Shown: positions 1 through 7,013, numbered from the stretch's first letter. The stretch: 9,705 nt of DNA from a bacterium 42_11 (GCA_001508835.1 LGFB01000035.1:1-9705); one strand, 5' to 3'. A program made the numbers and translations. The notes: generated by a model from the sequence alone, not told the origin.

Positions 1-1
1 T

Positions 2-1192
2 TTTCTTCGCTTTTTGCCCTTTGGGAAAGAAGTGGAGAACCTTCTTGAAGATATGAAAGAGAGACTCAGGAAGTTTCTCATAAAGAGCACAATCTTTGAG
101 GAACTTGGCTTGATTCATTGGGGGCCGATTGATGGGCACAATATAGATTTAATGGAGAGGGTCTTTGAGAGTGCCAAGGAAATTAATAAACCCGTTGTAA
201 TTCATGTGATAACCAAAAAGGGTAAGGGATATCCTCCTGCTGAGCGAGACCCGGAAACCTTCCATGGAACGCCTCCTTTTAGGGTCTCCGGTAGGGAAAG
301 AAAGGGGGAGCCATACAGTCTCATATTTGGTAAAGCTGTTTTAGAGCTCGCATCTAAAGACGAGAGGATAGTCTGTCTTACAGCTGCAATGAAGAAGGGC
401 ACCGGACTTGATGAGTTTGCTAAAAGGTTTCCTTCTCGCTTTATTGATGTAGGAATAGCTGAACAACATATGCTTGGACTTGCGGCTGGTCTCGCTCGTG
501 GTGGATTGAAGCCCATAGTTGCTATATATTCTACATTTTTACAAAGAGCTTATGACCAACTTATTCACGACATCGCTCTTCAAGAATTGCCGGTAGTTTT
601 GGCTGTTGACCGAGGAGGAATTGTTGGTGATGATGGTCCAACTCATCATGGGGTTTTTGACCTCGTTTTCTTACGATGTGTGCCTAATCTTATCATAGCT
701 TGTCCCAGAGATGGCGCTTCTTTGAGAGATATGTTGAATACCGCGGTAACCTTGGATAGGCCTGTGATAATCAGATATCCGCGAGGATGTACAGAGAGTT
801 TGCCCGATTGGGATAGCCCTCCTAAATTGTTAGAGATAGGTAAATCTCATCTTTTGAGGGACGGGGATGGGGGTGTGGCATTCTGCTTGGGTCCTACATG
901 TGATTTTGCTTTAAGGCTTTCAAACTTTAGGGTTATAGATTTGGCTTTCGCAAAGCCGTTAGATGTTGAAGTTATAGTTGAGAATGCCAAGAACTTTGAT
1001 AAGATCTATGTTTTCGAAGAGGGAGCCAAAATAGGCGGTGTTGGAGAGGAAATTGGATCTATACTCTTGTCGTACGGGATTCAGCCGAGGGATTTTAGAA
1101 TCTTCGCTATCCCAGATAGATTTATAGAACATGGAGATAGGAAAGAACTCCTTGAGGAGCTGTTTGCCCTTGAGGAAAGAGAGAATCGATAA
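2..1192 (+). CDS. dxs: 1-deoxy-D-xylulose-5-phosphate synthase, C-terminal part (5' end outside window)
   Basis: Thiamine-diphosphate enzyme that condenses pyruvate with glyceraldehyde 3-phosphate to DXP, the first step of the MEP isoprenoid pathway; cytosolic. The frame is open from the left edge, so about 396 C-terminal residues are present and roughly 230 of the usual ~620 are missing. Seen: the GPxDGH segment and the TKKGKGYPPAE...TFHG segment typical of DXS; an AEQH motif whose Glu (codon 461-463) matches the catalytic Glu that activates ThDP; a YSTFLQRAYDQ stretch (Arg codon 545-547); and DDGPTHHG with the substrate-binding Asp/His. A transketolase C-terminal domain follows and ends with a VVEEGA-like segment (here VFEEGAKIGGVG). 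It overlaps tlyA by about 23 bases, implying translational coupling. The first in-frame TTG (14) lies inside the protein and is not the start. Identification is very safe. Confidence 0.97.
   Translation, partial: FLRFLPFGKEVENLLEDMKERLRKFLIKSTIFEELGLIHWGPIDGHNIDLMERVFESAKEINKPVVIHVITKKGKGYPPAERDPETFHGTPPFRVSGRERKGEPYSLIFGKAVLELASKDERIVCLTAAMKKGTGLDEFAKRFPSRFIDVGIAEQHMLGLAAGLARGGLKPIVAIYSTFLQRAYDQLIHDIALQELPVVLAVDRGGIVGDDGPTHHGVFDLVFLRCVPNLIIACPRDGASLRDMLNTAVTLDRPVIIRYPRGCTESLPDWDSPPKLLEIGKSHLLRDGDGGVAFCLGPTCDFALRLSNFRVIDLAFAKPLDVEVIVENAKNFDKIYVFEEGAKIGGVGEEIGSILLSYGIQPRDFRIFAIPDRFIEHGDRKELLEELFALEERENR
1154..1159 (+). promoter_or_regulatory. Ribosome binding site of tlyA
   Basis: GAGGAG inside the dxs 3' end lies 10 bases before TTG 1170 and 4 bases before TTG 1164. 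It supports a TTG start for tlyA rather than the ATG at 1131, which would add 13 residues that do not belong to the family's N-terminus. TTG 1170 is preferred because it gives the expected (M)RKERIDKLL opening of the S4 domain. Confidence 0.55.
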
Positions 1193-1973
1193 GCTACTTG
1201 TAACGAGAGGCTTTTTCGAAAGCAGAGAGAAAGCTCAGCGTGCCCTTATGGCTGGCATAGTCTTTGTTGACGGAAGAAGGATAGACAAAGCGGGGGAAAA
1301 GGTCCCTGAGAATGCAAGTATAGAGGTTAAAGGAGAGGTTTGTCCCTATGTAAGCAGGGGAGGATTGAAGCTTAAGAAGGCGATAGATGAATTTGGGATA
1401 GTCCTTAAAGATAAGATTTGCTTGGATGTGGGGGCATCAACAGGGGGCTTTACCGATTGTATGCTTAAAGAGGGAGCTTTTAAAGTTTATGCTGTGGATG
1501 TCGGGTATGGACAGCTTCACTGGAGTTTGAGGATTAACCCGAGGGTGGTGCCCATAGAGCGCTTTAATGCAAGATATTTGGATGAGAAAGTTATCCCTGA
1601 AAAGGTCGATTTCTTTGCAATGGACCTTTCTTTTATTTCCGTTAAGAAGGTCTTACCCCCGGTTGAAAGGGTTCTTAAAAAGGGAGAATCGGAAGGGGTT
1701 GTTCTTATTAAACCTCAATTTGAAGCGGGGCGTCAAAAAGTCAAGGGTGGCGTTGTCAGGGATAAGCGGGTTCATATAGAAGTCATAGAAGAAATAGTTA
1801 CTTTCGTTGACGAGGAGTTAGAACTGTTTCCATTGGACCTGACCTTTTCTCCCATAAAAGGGCCTGAAGGTAACATTGAGTTTCTTTTATACGTGGGTTT
1901 TAGGAGAGGGAATTTTAGAAAGGAGATGATATCATCGATAGTAGAATTTGCCCACGCAACTCTTGGGGATTAA
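1170..1973 (+). CDS. tlyA: TlyA-family rRNA (cytidine-2'-O)-methyltransferase (hemolysin A family)
   Basis: Predicted SAM-dependent 2'-O-methyltransferase. TlyA of mycobacteria methylates cytidines in 16S and 23S rRNA; the exact target here is inferred. With the TTG start the protein is 267 residues, the usual length. Seen: an N-terminal S4 RNA-binding domain (about 1-60, RIDKLLVTRGFFESREKAQ), then an FtsJ/RrmJ-type domain with the SAM motif LDVGASTGGF (85-94), AVDVGYGQL (108-116), MDLSFIS (151-157), LIKPQFEAGR (179-188) and a C-terminal GPEGNIEF (231-238). Residues K67, D152, K181 and E237 fall where the proposed K-D-K-E catalytic tetrad of mycobacterial TlyA lies (K69/D154/K182/E238). The gene overlaps dxs upstream and the nadK reading frame downstream, within one operon. 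An older 'haemolysin' label is probably misleading. Confidence 0.93.
   Translation: MRKERIDKLLVTRGFFESREKAQRALMAGIVFVDGRRIDKAGEKVPENASIEVKGEVCPYVSRGGLKLKKAIDEFGIVLKDKICLDVGASTGGFTDCMLKEGAFKVYAVDVGYGQLHWSLRINPRVVPIERFNARYLDEKVIPEKVDFFAMDLSFISVKKVLPPVERVLKKGESEGVVLIKPQFEAGRQKVKGGVVRDKRVHIEVIEEIVTFVDEELELFPLDLTFSPIKGPEGNIEFLLYVGFRRGNFRKEMISSIVEFAHATLGD
1921..1925 (+). promoter_or_regulatory. Shine-Dalgarno candidate for nadK with no canonical start after it
   Basis: AGGAG inside the tlyA 3' end is followed by ATC at 1931 (5 bases) and ATC at 1934 (8 bases) in the nadK frame. The ATG at 1926 is in the tlyA frame and abuts the AGGAG, so it cannot serve. The next near-cognate codon, ATT 1946, would be 20 bases away. 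This site is the best positional evidence for where nadK translation begins. Confidence 0.4.
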
Positions 1974-2809
1974 TAGTCAATCCTCAAAAGGGAGAATCGG
2001 CTCGGGAAATAGGCTATGGGATACTTTCTTGGTTCGAAAGTAAAGGGATAAAACCCTTTTTAACCAAGGAGGGGGGAGCTTTTTTAGGAAGAGAAGATCT
2101 TTCTTTAGATGACCTTGAATTTGCAAGAAGGGTGAAGATAGCCCTTATAGTAGGGGGAGATGGAACTTTTCTTAAGGCTTCAAGGCTCCTTGCTCCATAC
2201 GGTGTTCTTATGCTTGGAATAAATTTAGGTCGACTTGGCTTTTTGGTTTCCGAGAGCATTTCTACCCTGGAAATAGCATTATCTAAGATATTGGAAGGGA
2301 AGTTCGAGATAGACGAGAGAATGATGCTTGAGGCTAAATTCAAAGGGCATCTTCTTTATGCATTGAACGAGTTTGTCATTATGAAGGGAGCCTTTGCAAG
2401 ATTGATAACTCTTACAGTTTATATAGATGGGGAGTATTTTACTTCTTATCCTGCTGATGGTTTAATCGTGGCTACCCCTACCGGCTCTACGGCTTATTCT
2501 CTCTCAGCGGGTGGACCGATTTTGCATCCCGCATTACCGGGCATAGTTTTGACTCCCATATGTCCTCACACATTTTATGCGAGACCTATTATAATACCTT
2601 CTTCCTCCTCGATTAAAATCGTTTTAGGGGCGGATCACGAAGATATCATGTTGACGCAAGATGGACAGGCAGGTTTTAAGGTGTTTCCTGGTGATGAGAT
2701 TCTTATAGGAAAGGCGCCATTTTCAGCTAAGATAATAACCTTTAAGGGGAGGAGCTTTTTCGAACTTTTAAGAAAAAAGCTTAAGCTTGGAGTGATCCCA
2801 GGTGATTAG
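1934..2809 (+). CDS. nadK: NAD kinase (start codon uncertain, no ATG/GTG/TTG at the expected N-terminus)
   Basis: Phosphorylates NAD to NADP using ATP or polyphosphate; cytosolic, usually a homo-oligomer. Seen with numbering from ATC 1934 (291 residues, a normal NadK length): N-terminal GLIVNPQKGE, the GGDGT motif (74-78), LGRLGFL, the NE motif (N145-E146), and the long conserved stretch ending in TPTGSTAYSLSAGGP (175-196 region). The first conventional start in frame is GTG 2132, but it gives 225 residues beginning right at the GGDGT strand, so the conserved N-terminal Rossmann-like part would be lost. Upstream codons 1919-2129 read as clear NadK sequence, and the frame is closed by TAG at 1916. 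No ATG, GTG, TTG or CTG occurs in between, leaving ATC 1931/1934 or ATT 1946, or a -1 frameshift from tlyA. Overlaps tlyA by about 40 bases and recN by 8. Function is certain; the start is not. Confidence 0.92.
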   Translation: MDSRICPRNSWGLIVNPQKGESAREIGYGILSWFESKGIKPFLTKEGGAFLGREDLSLDDLEFARRVKIALIVGGDGTFLKASRLLAPYGVLMLGINLGRLGFLVSESISTLEIALSKILEGKFEIDERMMLEAKFKGHLLYALNEFVIMKGAFARLITLTVYIDGEYFTSYPADGLIVATPTGSTAYSLSAGGPILHPALPGIVLTPICPHTFYARPIIIPSSSSIKIVLGADHEDIMLTQDGQAGFKVFPGDEILIGKAPFSAKIITFKGRSFFELLRKKLKLGVIPGD

Positions 2810-4421
2810 GGAACTCAGAATTAAGAACTTTGCCATAATTGAGGAGCTTGAGATGGAGTTTCATCCAGGTTTAACTGTTCTAACGGGGGAAACCGGTGCT
2901 GGTAAATCCATTATCGTTGGCGCTTTGTCCCTTCTTTTAGGCAAAAGGGCTGGAGAAGATGTGATAAAGAGTGGAGCGGAAAGGGCAGAAGTAGAAGCTA
3001 TTTTCGAAATCGATGGTGAGGAAGTTATATTAAGGAGGGAGGTTCTTTCAGGGGGAAGAAGTAGAGCCTTCTATCAGGGTAGGGGAGTTCCCATCAACTT
3101 CCTGAAAGAGCTGGGACCAAGTTTATTTGAGATTCATAGCCAGCTTGAATATGGTTGGGTATTAAAGGAAAGTAATCAGCTCGATGCTCTTGATAGATAC
3201 GGAGGTAGCACGATTAAAGCTCTGTTAGACGAGTATGAACGCCTTTACAGGGAGTATTTAGAATCATCGAGGAAGCTCGAGGAACTACGTAAGGACGAAG
3301 AGGAATTACGGAGGAGGAGGGAAGAAATCTCTTTCTATCTTGAAGAAATTGAAAAGGCTTCTTTGGAGGTTGGTGAGGAGGAAGAGCTCTTATCTAAGAG
3401 AGAAAAGTTATTGAACCTTGAAGAGCTTAAATCTCATTTGAAGGAGGCCTTGCATTTACTTGAGGGAGAAGGATGGAGCGGAGGAATACTGGATAAGTGT
3501 GGCGAGTTTTTGACGGTCCTTGAAAAGATAGGTAGATACGAAGCAGATATTTCTCAGATCTCTAAAGATATACAGTCCTTTCTTCTTATTCTTAAGGATA
3601 TTTCAAGCGCCCTTTATAGGAAGCTTGAATCCCTAACCTTTGAGGAGGGAAATCTGGACTTAGTGGAGGAACGGCTTTCCTTGATAAGAAGGCTAAAGAG
3701 AAAACACGGAGTTAATACTGTTTCAGAACTCTTAGAACTTGCCTCCCGCTGGAAGGAGGAATTGCAGAAGATTGGCAATTTGGATAACGAAGTTTACTCA
3801 TTGAAGGAAAGGGTAAACGAGCTTTATAAACTCCTTTGTTCCTTGGGAGAAAGAATTTCGGAAGAGAGAAAAAGATGTGCTTCTCTTCTTGAGTCGGAGG
3901 TTAAAAGGATATTGGAAAAGCTTGCAATGGGTAATATCGTTTTCAAAATCGGAATAGAGAAGGGAGAGCTCGGGATAAAAGGGTTTGATAAGGTTAGCTT
4001 CTTAATGTCTCCTTCCCCGCAGGACGAGTTAAGAAAGATAAACCTGATAGCTTCTGGTGGGGAGATATCTCGCTTAAGTTTTGCTTTGAAATGTGCGATT
4101 GCTCAGAATTACGCAGTTCCTACGCTAATATTTGATGAAATAGATGTGGGGATAGGTGGAGATGTAGCTAACATGCTTGGATACGAGATAAAGAAATTAT
4201 CCGAAAAGAGACAGGTTATATGCATTACTCATCTTGCTTCTATAGCTTCAAGGGCAGATCATCATTACTTCGTCGACAAGGTAGTGGAAGGCGGGAAAGT
4301 TAAAAGCAGAGTTAAGCTTCTTAAAGGAGAAGAGAGGATAAGGGAATTAGCAAGAATGCTTTCGGGTAAGGTTTCTGAAATTGCTTTAGAGCATGCGAGA
4401 GAGCTTCTCAAGGGGGGATAA
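2802..4421 (+). CDS. recN: DNA repair protein RecN (SMC-like ATPase)
   Basis: SMC-family ATPase that acts at DNA double-strand breaks during recombinational repair; cytosol/nucleoid. 539 residues, close to the usual ~550. Seen: (M)IRELRIKNFAIIEELEMEF opening, Walker A GETGAGKS (29-36), then a coiled-coil-rich middle with dense Glu/Lys/Leu heptads (about 145-375). The C-terminal half-ATPase has signature SGGE (418-421), Walker B TLIFDEI with D445-E446, followed by DVGIGG, and the switch histidine H477 in CITHLASIASRADHH. The GTG start overlaps the nadK stop by 8 bases; a GGAG lies about 10 bases upstream inside nadK. nadK next to recN is a common bacterial arrangement, often with argR between them; no argR is present here. 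No LexA-like box is visible because the gene has no upstream gap. Confidence 0.97.
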   Translation: MIRELRIKNFAIIEELEMEFHPGLTVLTGETGAGKSIIVGALSLLLGKRAGEDVIKSGAERAEVEAIFEIDGEEVILRREVLSGGRSRAFYQGRGVPINFLKELGPSLFEIHSQLEYGWVLKESNQLDALDRYGGSTIKALLDEYERLYREYLESSRKLEELRKDEEELRRRREEISFYLEEIEKASLEVGEEEELLSKREKLLNLEELKSHLKEALHLLEGEGWSGGILDKCGEFLTVLEKIGRYEADISQISKDIQSFLLILKDISSALYRKLESLTFEEGNLDLVEERLSLIRRLKRKHGVNTVSELLELASRWKEELQKIGNLDNEVYSLKERVNELYKLLCSLGERISEERKRCASLLESEVKRILEKLAMGNIVFKIGIEKGELGIKGFDKVSFLMSPSPQDELRKINLIASGGEISRLSFALKCAIAQNYAVPTLIFDEIDVGIGGDVANMLGYEIKKLSEKRQVICITHLASIASRADHHYFVDKVVEGGKVKSRVKLLKGEERIRELARMLSGKVSEIALEHARELLKGG

Positions 4422-4425
4422 GTTA

Positions 4426-4842
4426 ATGTTAGAAAAGCTCAAAGAAGAAGTAGGCAAGCTTCTTGATGGTGTTTTGTGGGAGAGGGTGGAAAGTTCCGGT
4501 GAATCTTACGGTTGTAACTTGCCTGAGATTGTGGTTTTTATGGGGCTTAAGAAAGGAGATGGCTTGATAATTGCGTTTTCTAAGGAACTGCTTAAAAGGA
4601 TGGTTGCTTCTGAATTGAATTGTGACGAATCCTTAATAAGTGAAATAGAGCTCGTAAATAAGGCAAGAAAGCTTTCACTGGATTTGACTAAACCCATATC
4701 CGAGCAGGTTGTTCCTTATCCTGCGATACTGAGAGGTAACTTTATGGAGTTAATGGTTCACAAAGCAACTCTTCATGCCTATTATGGAAGCCTCGGCAGA
4801 GAGCACATATTTATAGGGATGGTTCAACCTATCGGGAATTAA
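4426..4842 (+). CDS. Hypothetical protein, possibly CheX-like fold
   Basis: 138 residues from ATG 4426, which follows recN by only 4 bases and is preceded by AGGGGGG with good spacing; an in-frame ATG at 4393 inside recN is less likely. I do not recognise the family with confidence. No signal peptide or membrane segment is visible; it looks like a soluble alpha/beta protein. The middle part reads G-D-G-L-I-I-A-F-S-K-E-L-L-K-R-M, followed by a helix containing E75-L-V-N78, and later P-Y-P-A-I-L-R-G. This order (glycine-containing strand, 'FS.E.L', ExxN, then P.P.I..G) recalls the CheX/CheC-type phosphatase fold, but the similarity is weak and only one ExxN is present. It is the last gene of the dxs-tlyA-nadK-recN operon, which gives no functional hint toward chemotaxis. 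Confidence 0.8.
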   Translation: MLEKLKEEVGKLLDGVLWERVESSGESYGCNLPEIVVFMGLKKGDGLIIAFSKELLKRMVASELNCDESLISEIELVNKARKLSLDLTKPISEQVVPYPAILRGNFMELMVHKATLHAYYGSLGREHIFIGMVQPIGN

Positions 4843-4915
4843 CCTTCCACAGCAAATAATTTTTAAAGGAACCTCCTTAGGTAAAGGCTCATCATTGTTT
4901 TTTCTCCTCTTTTGT

Positions 4916-4947
4916 CTTCCACTATATGGAAGTAACTTTTATTTTTT
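4916..4947 (+). terminator. Weak terminator-like hairpin after the housekeeping operon
   Basis: CTTCCA (4916-4921) pairs with TGGAAG (4927-4932) around a 5-base loop, and a T-rich stretch (4937-4947, interrupted by one A) follows after four bases. The stem is only 6 bp and the tail is displaced, so it would be a poor intrinsic terminator. Its position between two operons makes the role plausible. Confidence 0.35.
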
Positions 4948-4960
4948 GGCATAAAACTCA

Positions 4961-4990
4961 TTGACTTTACATAGTCTTAGCAATTACAAT
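4961..4990 (+). promoter_or_regulatory. Sigma-70-type promoter for the AOR operon
   Basis: TTGACT (4961-4966) and TACAAT (4985-4990) are separated by 18 bases, close to the consensus. They lie in the AT-rich 165-base gap before the first gene of the second operon. Transcription would begin near 4997, leaving a leader of only about 11 bases with a modest GAGAG before ATG 5008. With such a short leader, a riboswitch downstream of this promoter is unlikely. Confidence 0.55.
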
Positions 4991-5007
4991 ATAAGTGAGA
5001 GATCAAG

Positions 5008-5226
5008 ATGGTTAGGATAGTAGGACATGGAATTTTAAGTAGGTTTACTTCGCAAATCTCGATAGAGAGACCGCTTCCCCTCAAATGTTTGCTTAAGAGA
5101 GCGGGAATAGAGAAGGAATGGTGGGAAGACATCGTTTTCGTTCGTGATTCTTTTAGGATAGATGTCAATGAGGAGATAAAGGATGGAGACGAGATTCATC
5201 TGTTCGTTGCCATGTGTGGAGGTTAA
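5008..5226 (+). CDS. MoaD/ThiS-family sulfur carrier protein
   Basis: 72-residue ubiquitin-like protein. Seen: the family's closing pattern RIDVNEEIKDGDEIHLFVAMCGG (50-72), with the 'VN' turn, the DGDE turn and the essential C-terminal Gly-Gly (71-72). In this family an E1-like enzyme adenylates the terminal glycine, which is then converted to a thiocarboxylate that donates sulfur, either to pterin dithiolene (MoaD) or to thiazole (ThiS). The setting, first gene of an operon with a pterin-dependent AOR, favours a role in tungsto/molybdopterin maturation (inference). No MoaE, ThiG or E1 partner is in the window. ATG 5008 is the only sensible start, directly behind the predicted promoter. A Cys precedes the GG (C70), which is uncommon but not unknown. 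Confidence 0.85.
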   Translation: MVRIVGHGILSRFTSQISIERPLPLKCLLKRAGIEKEWWEDIVFVRDSFRIDVNEEIKDGDEIHLFVAMCGG

Positions 5227-5255
5227 TCTTAAATAGATGGGGGGTAAGGGGTTTA

Positions 5256-5927
5256 ATGATTCACGTTAGAAGAGGTTTTGAAAGGCCAGAAAGGGAGCTT
5301 GTAAGGGCTTTTAGTGAGCTTTCGTCGGCAACCGTTTACGAAGCCTCAGGGCGTAAAGGAGCTGTCTCTAACCTTATAAGGCCGGCATATTGGGGTATCA
5401 AAGTTTGTGGAACGGCTGTTACAGTTCAATGTGGACCGGGGGATAATCTGATGCTTCATAAGGCCTTGGAAGTTGCTCAGGAAGGAGATGTTATAGTTGC
5501 TGTCACAGGTGGCGCTTATGAATACGGCTATTGGGGAGAGCTGATGACGGTTTCGGCTTTGGCAAGAGGCATAGCAGGCTTGGTAATAGATGGTTGTATA
5601 AGGGATTCTGAGGAGATAGTGAAGATGGAATTTCCCGTGTTTTGCAGAGGATTTTCTATAAGGGGAACTACTAAGGAAATTTTAGGCTTGATAAATTACC
5701 CCATAACCCTTGGAGGTGTGGTTGTTAATCCGGGTGATATAGTGCTGGGAGACAACGACGGGATTGTAATCGTTAAGAAAGAGGATGCTAAAGATGTACT
5801 GGAAAAAGCCTTAAAGAGGGTGGCTAATGAGGAGAAAAAGAGGGAGGTTCTTAAAACCGGCGTTTCGAGTGTAGACTATAACAATCTTCGTGAAGTTTTG
5901 GATAGACTCGGCTTGAAGGAAGAGTAA
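5256..5927 (+). CDS. RraA / HMG-CHA aldolase-like family protein
   Basis: 223 residues from ATG 5256, which has AAGGGG four bases upstream; the ATG at 5214 overlaps the previous gene and adds 14 atypical residues. The family includes 4-hydroxy-4-methyl-2-oxoglutarate / 4-carboxy-4-hydroxy-2-oxoadipate aldolases with oxaloacetate decarboxylase side activity, and the RNase E inhibitor RraA. Seen: SATVYEASGRKGA (24-36), GPGDNLMLHKAL (60-71), WGELMTVSALARG (93-105), then IDGCIRDSEEI (111-121) with the R116-D117-x2-E120 motif used for substrate and metal binding in the aldolases, and GDNDGIVIV (165-173). The presence of the RD..E motif and the catabolic neighbours favour a class II, divalent-metal retro-aldol lyase or 2-oxoacid decarboxylase over an RNase regulator. 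The substrate cannot be named. It follows the MoaD-like gene by 29 bases and precedes the dehydrogenase by 29 bases. Confidence 0.88.
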   Translation: MIHVRRGFERPERELVRAFSELSSATVYEASGRKGAVSNLIRPAYWGIKVCGTAVTVQCGPGDNLMLHKALEVAQEGDVIVAVTGGAYEYGYWGELMTVSALARGIAGLVIDGCIRDSEEIVKMEFPVFCRGFSIRGTTKEILGLINYPITLGGVVVNPGDIVLGDNDGIVIVKKEDAKDVLEKALKRVANEEKKREVLKTGVSSVDYNNLREVLDRLGLKEE

Positions 5928-5940
5928 ACGCTCTTTAAAA

Positions 5941-5947
5941 AAGGGGG
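5941..5947 (+). promoter_or_regulatory. Ribosome binding site that decides the dehydrogenase start
   Basis: AAGGGGG sits 9 bases before TTG 5957. The upstream TTG at 5948 touches the site directly and so is unlikely to be used. Confidence 0.6.
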
Positions 5948-5956
5948 TTGCTGGAC

Positions 5957-6994
5957 TTGAAGGTTGAAGTTGACAAGCTTATTCTTGCAGTTGAAGAGAT
6001 TTTGGTGGGATTGGGGGAAACTGAAGCGAATGCTAAAAAGATTGCCGAAATATTGGTAAAGGCTGATATGAGAGGCATTTCAACGCATGGCGTCTATCTA
6101 CTGAATGTGATAGCCATGCGTGTTGATGGTGGGCAATTGAGGCTTCCTACGGAGGTCGAAGTTTTATCGGAAAAAGATGCTACCGTTCTTATAGATGGTA
6201 AAGATGGTATAGGCATGGTAGCTGGTTATTTTGCTTTGGAGAAGGCCATCGAGAAGGCCAAGGAGTATGGTATAGGGATATCCCTGATAAGAAATACTAA
6301 TAATGTTGGTTGCTTAGGCTGTTATACCGAAAAAGCTGCTGACAACGGCATGATAGCAATTATGGCTTCTAATGCTGCTCCCGCGATGGCTCCATGGGGA
6401 GCCGCTGAAAAGTTTTTGGGGACGAATCCGATAGCTCTTTCAATTCCGGGGGATGGAATGAATTTTACCATGGATATGGCAACAAGCGTTGTTGCAAGAG
6501 GAAAGATTAGAGAAGCTCAAAGGAAAGGCATGAAGATTCCTGAAGGTTGGGCGTTAGATGCCGAAGGGAGGCCTACTACCGATCCTGAGGCCGCTTTGAA
6601 GGGAACTTTGATGCCTATAGGAGGCCCTAAGGGGTCGGCTTTGGCGATGGCTGTTGATATAATTTGCGGTTTATTGGCTGGCTCTGGCTATGGGAATCAG
6701 CTTAAGTCCTTCCATGTCCTTGAGGGTCCAACGAGGGTAGGGGCTTCCTGTATAGTTATAGATGTGTCGCGTTTTATAGATTTAAATGAGTTTAAGGAGA
6801 AAATGAAAGTTTACTTTGCGACCGTGAAGGGGCTTAAGAAAGCCCATGGGGTGGAGGAAATCTTTATACCTGGTGAAATAGAGTTTAGAAGGGAGAAAAG
6901 GAGCAGAGAAGAAGGTGTGGAATTGGACGATAAGTTGGCTTCCTCTATTAACGCTCTTTTGGAAAAGGTAGGTTCAAGCCTTAGATTAAACTGA
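5957..6994 (+). CDS. Ldh2-family (malate/L-lactate/ureidoglycolate type) 2-hydroxyacid dehydrogenase
   Basis: NAD(P)-dependent oxidoreductase that interconverts 2-hydroxyacids and 2-oxoacids; this non-Rossmann family includes ComC sulfolactate dehydrogenase, AllD, YiaK and archaeal malate dehydrogenases. 345 residues from TTG 5957, typical length. Seen: ADMRGISTHG (37-45) with conserved H44 but Thr where Ser is usual (43), the cofactor-binding stretch SNAAPAMAPWGAAEKFLGTNP (138-158), MDMATSVVARGKI (172-184), EGWALDAEGRPTTDPEAAL (196-214), PIGGPKGSAL (220-229), and a late PGEIE. Odd: the NxxH(F)G motif reads N-T-N-N-V-G (113-118), so the usual His is Asn116. The enzyme may therefore have altered chemistry or belong to a divergent subgroup. 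Lies 19 bases before the AOR gene in the same operon. The family call is strong; the substrate is unknown. Confidence 0.92.
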   Translation: MKVEVDKLILAVEEILVGLGETEANAKKIAEILVKADMRGISTHGVYLLNVIAMRVDGGQLRLPTEVEVLSEKDATVLIDGKDGIGMVAGYFALEKAIEKAKEYGIGISLIRNTNNVGCLGCYTEKAADNGMIAIMASNAAPAMAPWGAAEKFLGTNPIALSIPGDGMNFTMDMATSVVARGKIREAQRKGMKIPEGWALDAEGRPTTDPEAALKGTLMPIGGPKGSALAMAVDIICGLLAGSGYGNQLKSFHVLEGPTRVGASCIVIDVSRFIDLNEFKEKMKVYFATVKGLKKAHGVEEIFIPGEIEFRREKRSREEGVELDDKLASSINALLEKVGSSLRLN

Positions 6995-7013
6995 ACTTGA
7001 GGGGGGAGTATGA

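Noticed and set aside
202..516. Open frame on the - strand inside dxs (104 codons)
   Set aside because: Lies wholly antisense to the conserved DXS catalytic core and shows no recognisable protein features; a shadow frame.
1567..1779. Second + strand frame inside tlyA (70 codons)
   Set aside because: Overlaps conserved TlyA motifs in another frame and has no ribosome binding site; chance.
2132..2134. GTG 2132 as the nadK start
   Set aside because: It would begin the protein at GGDGT and discard upstream codons that clearly encode the NadK N-terminus, although an automatic caller would choose it.
2014..2343. Open frame on the - strand inside nadK (109 codons)
   Set aside because: Antisense to conserved NadK sequence; no family features.
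4866..4878. AAGGA/TCCTT mini-hairpin and CCTCCTT resembling the 16S rRNA 3' tail
   Set aside because: Only 5 bp with a 3-base loop, no T tail, and no rRNA sequence around it; the anti-Shine-Dalgarno match is short enough to be chance.
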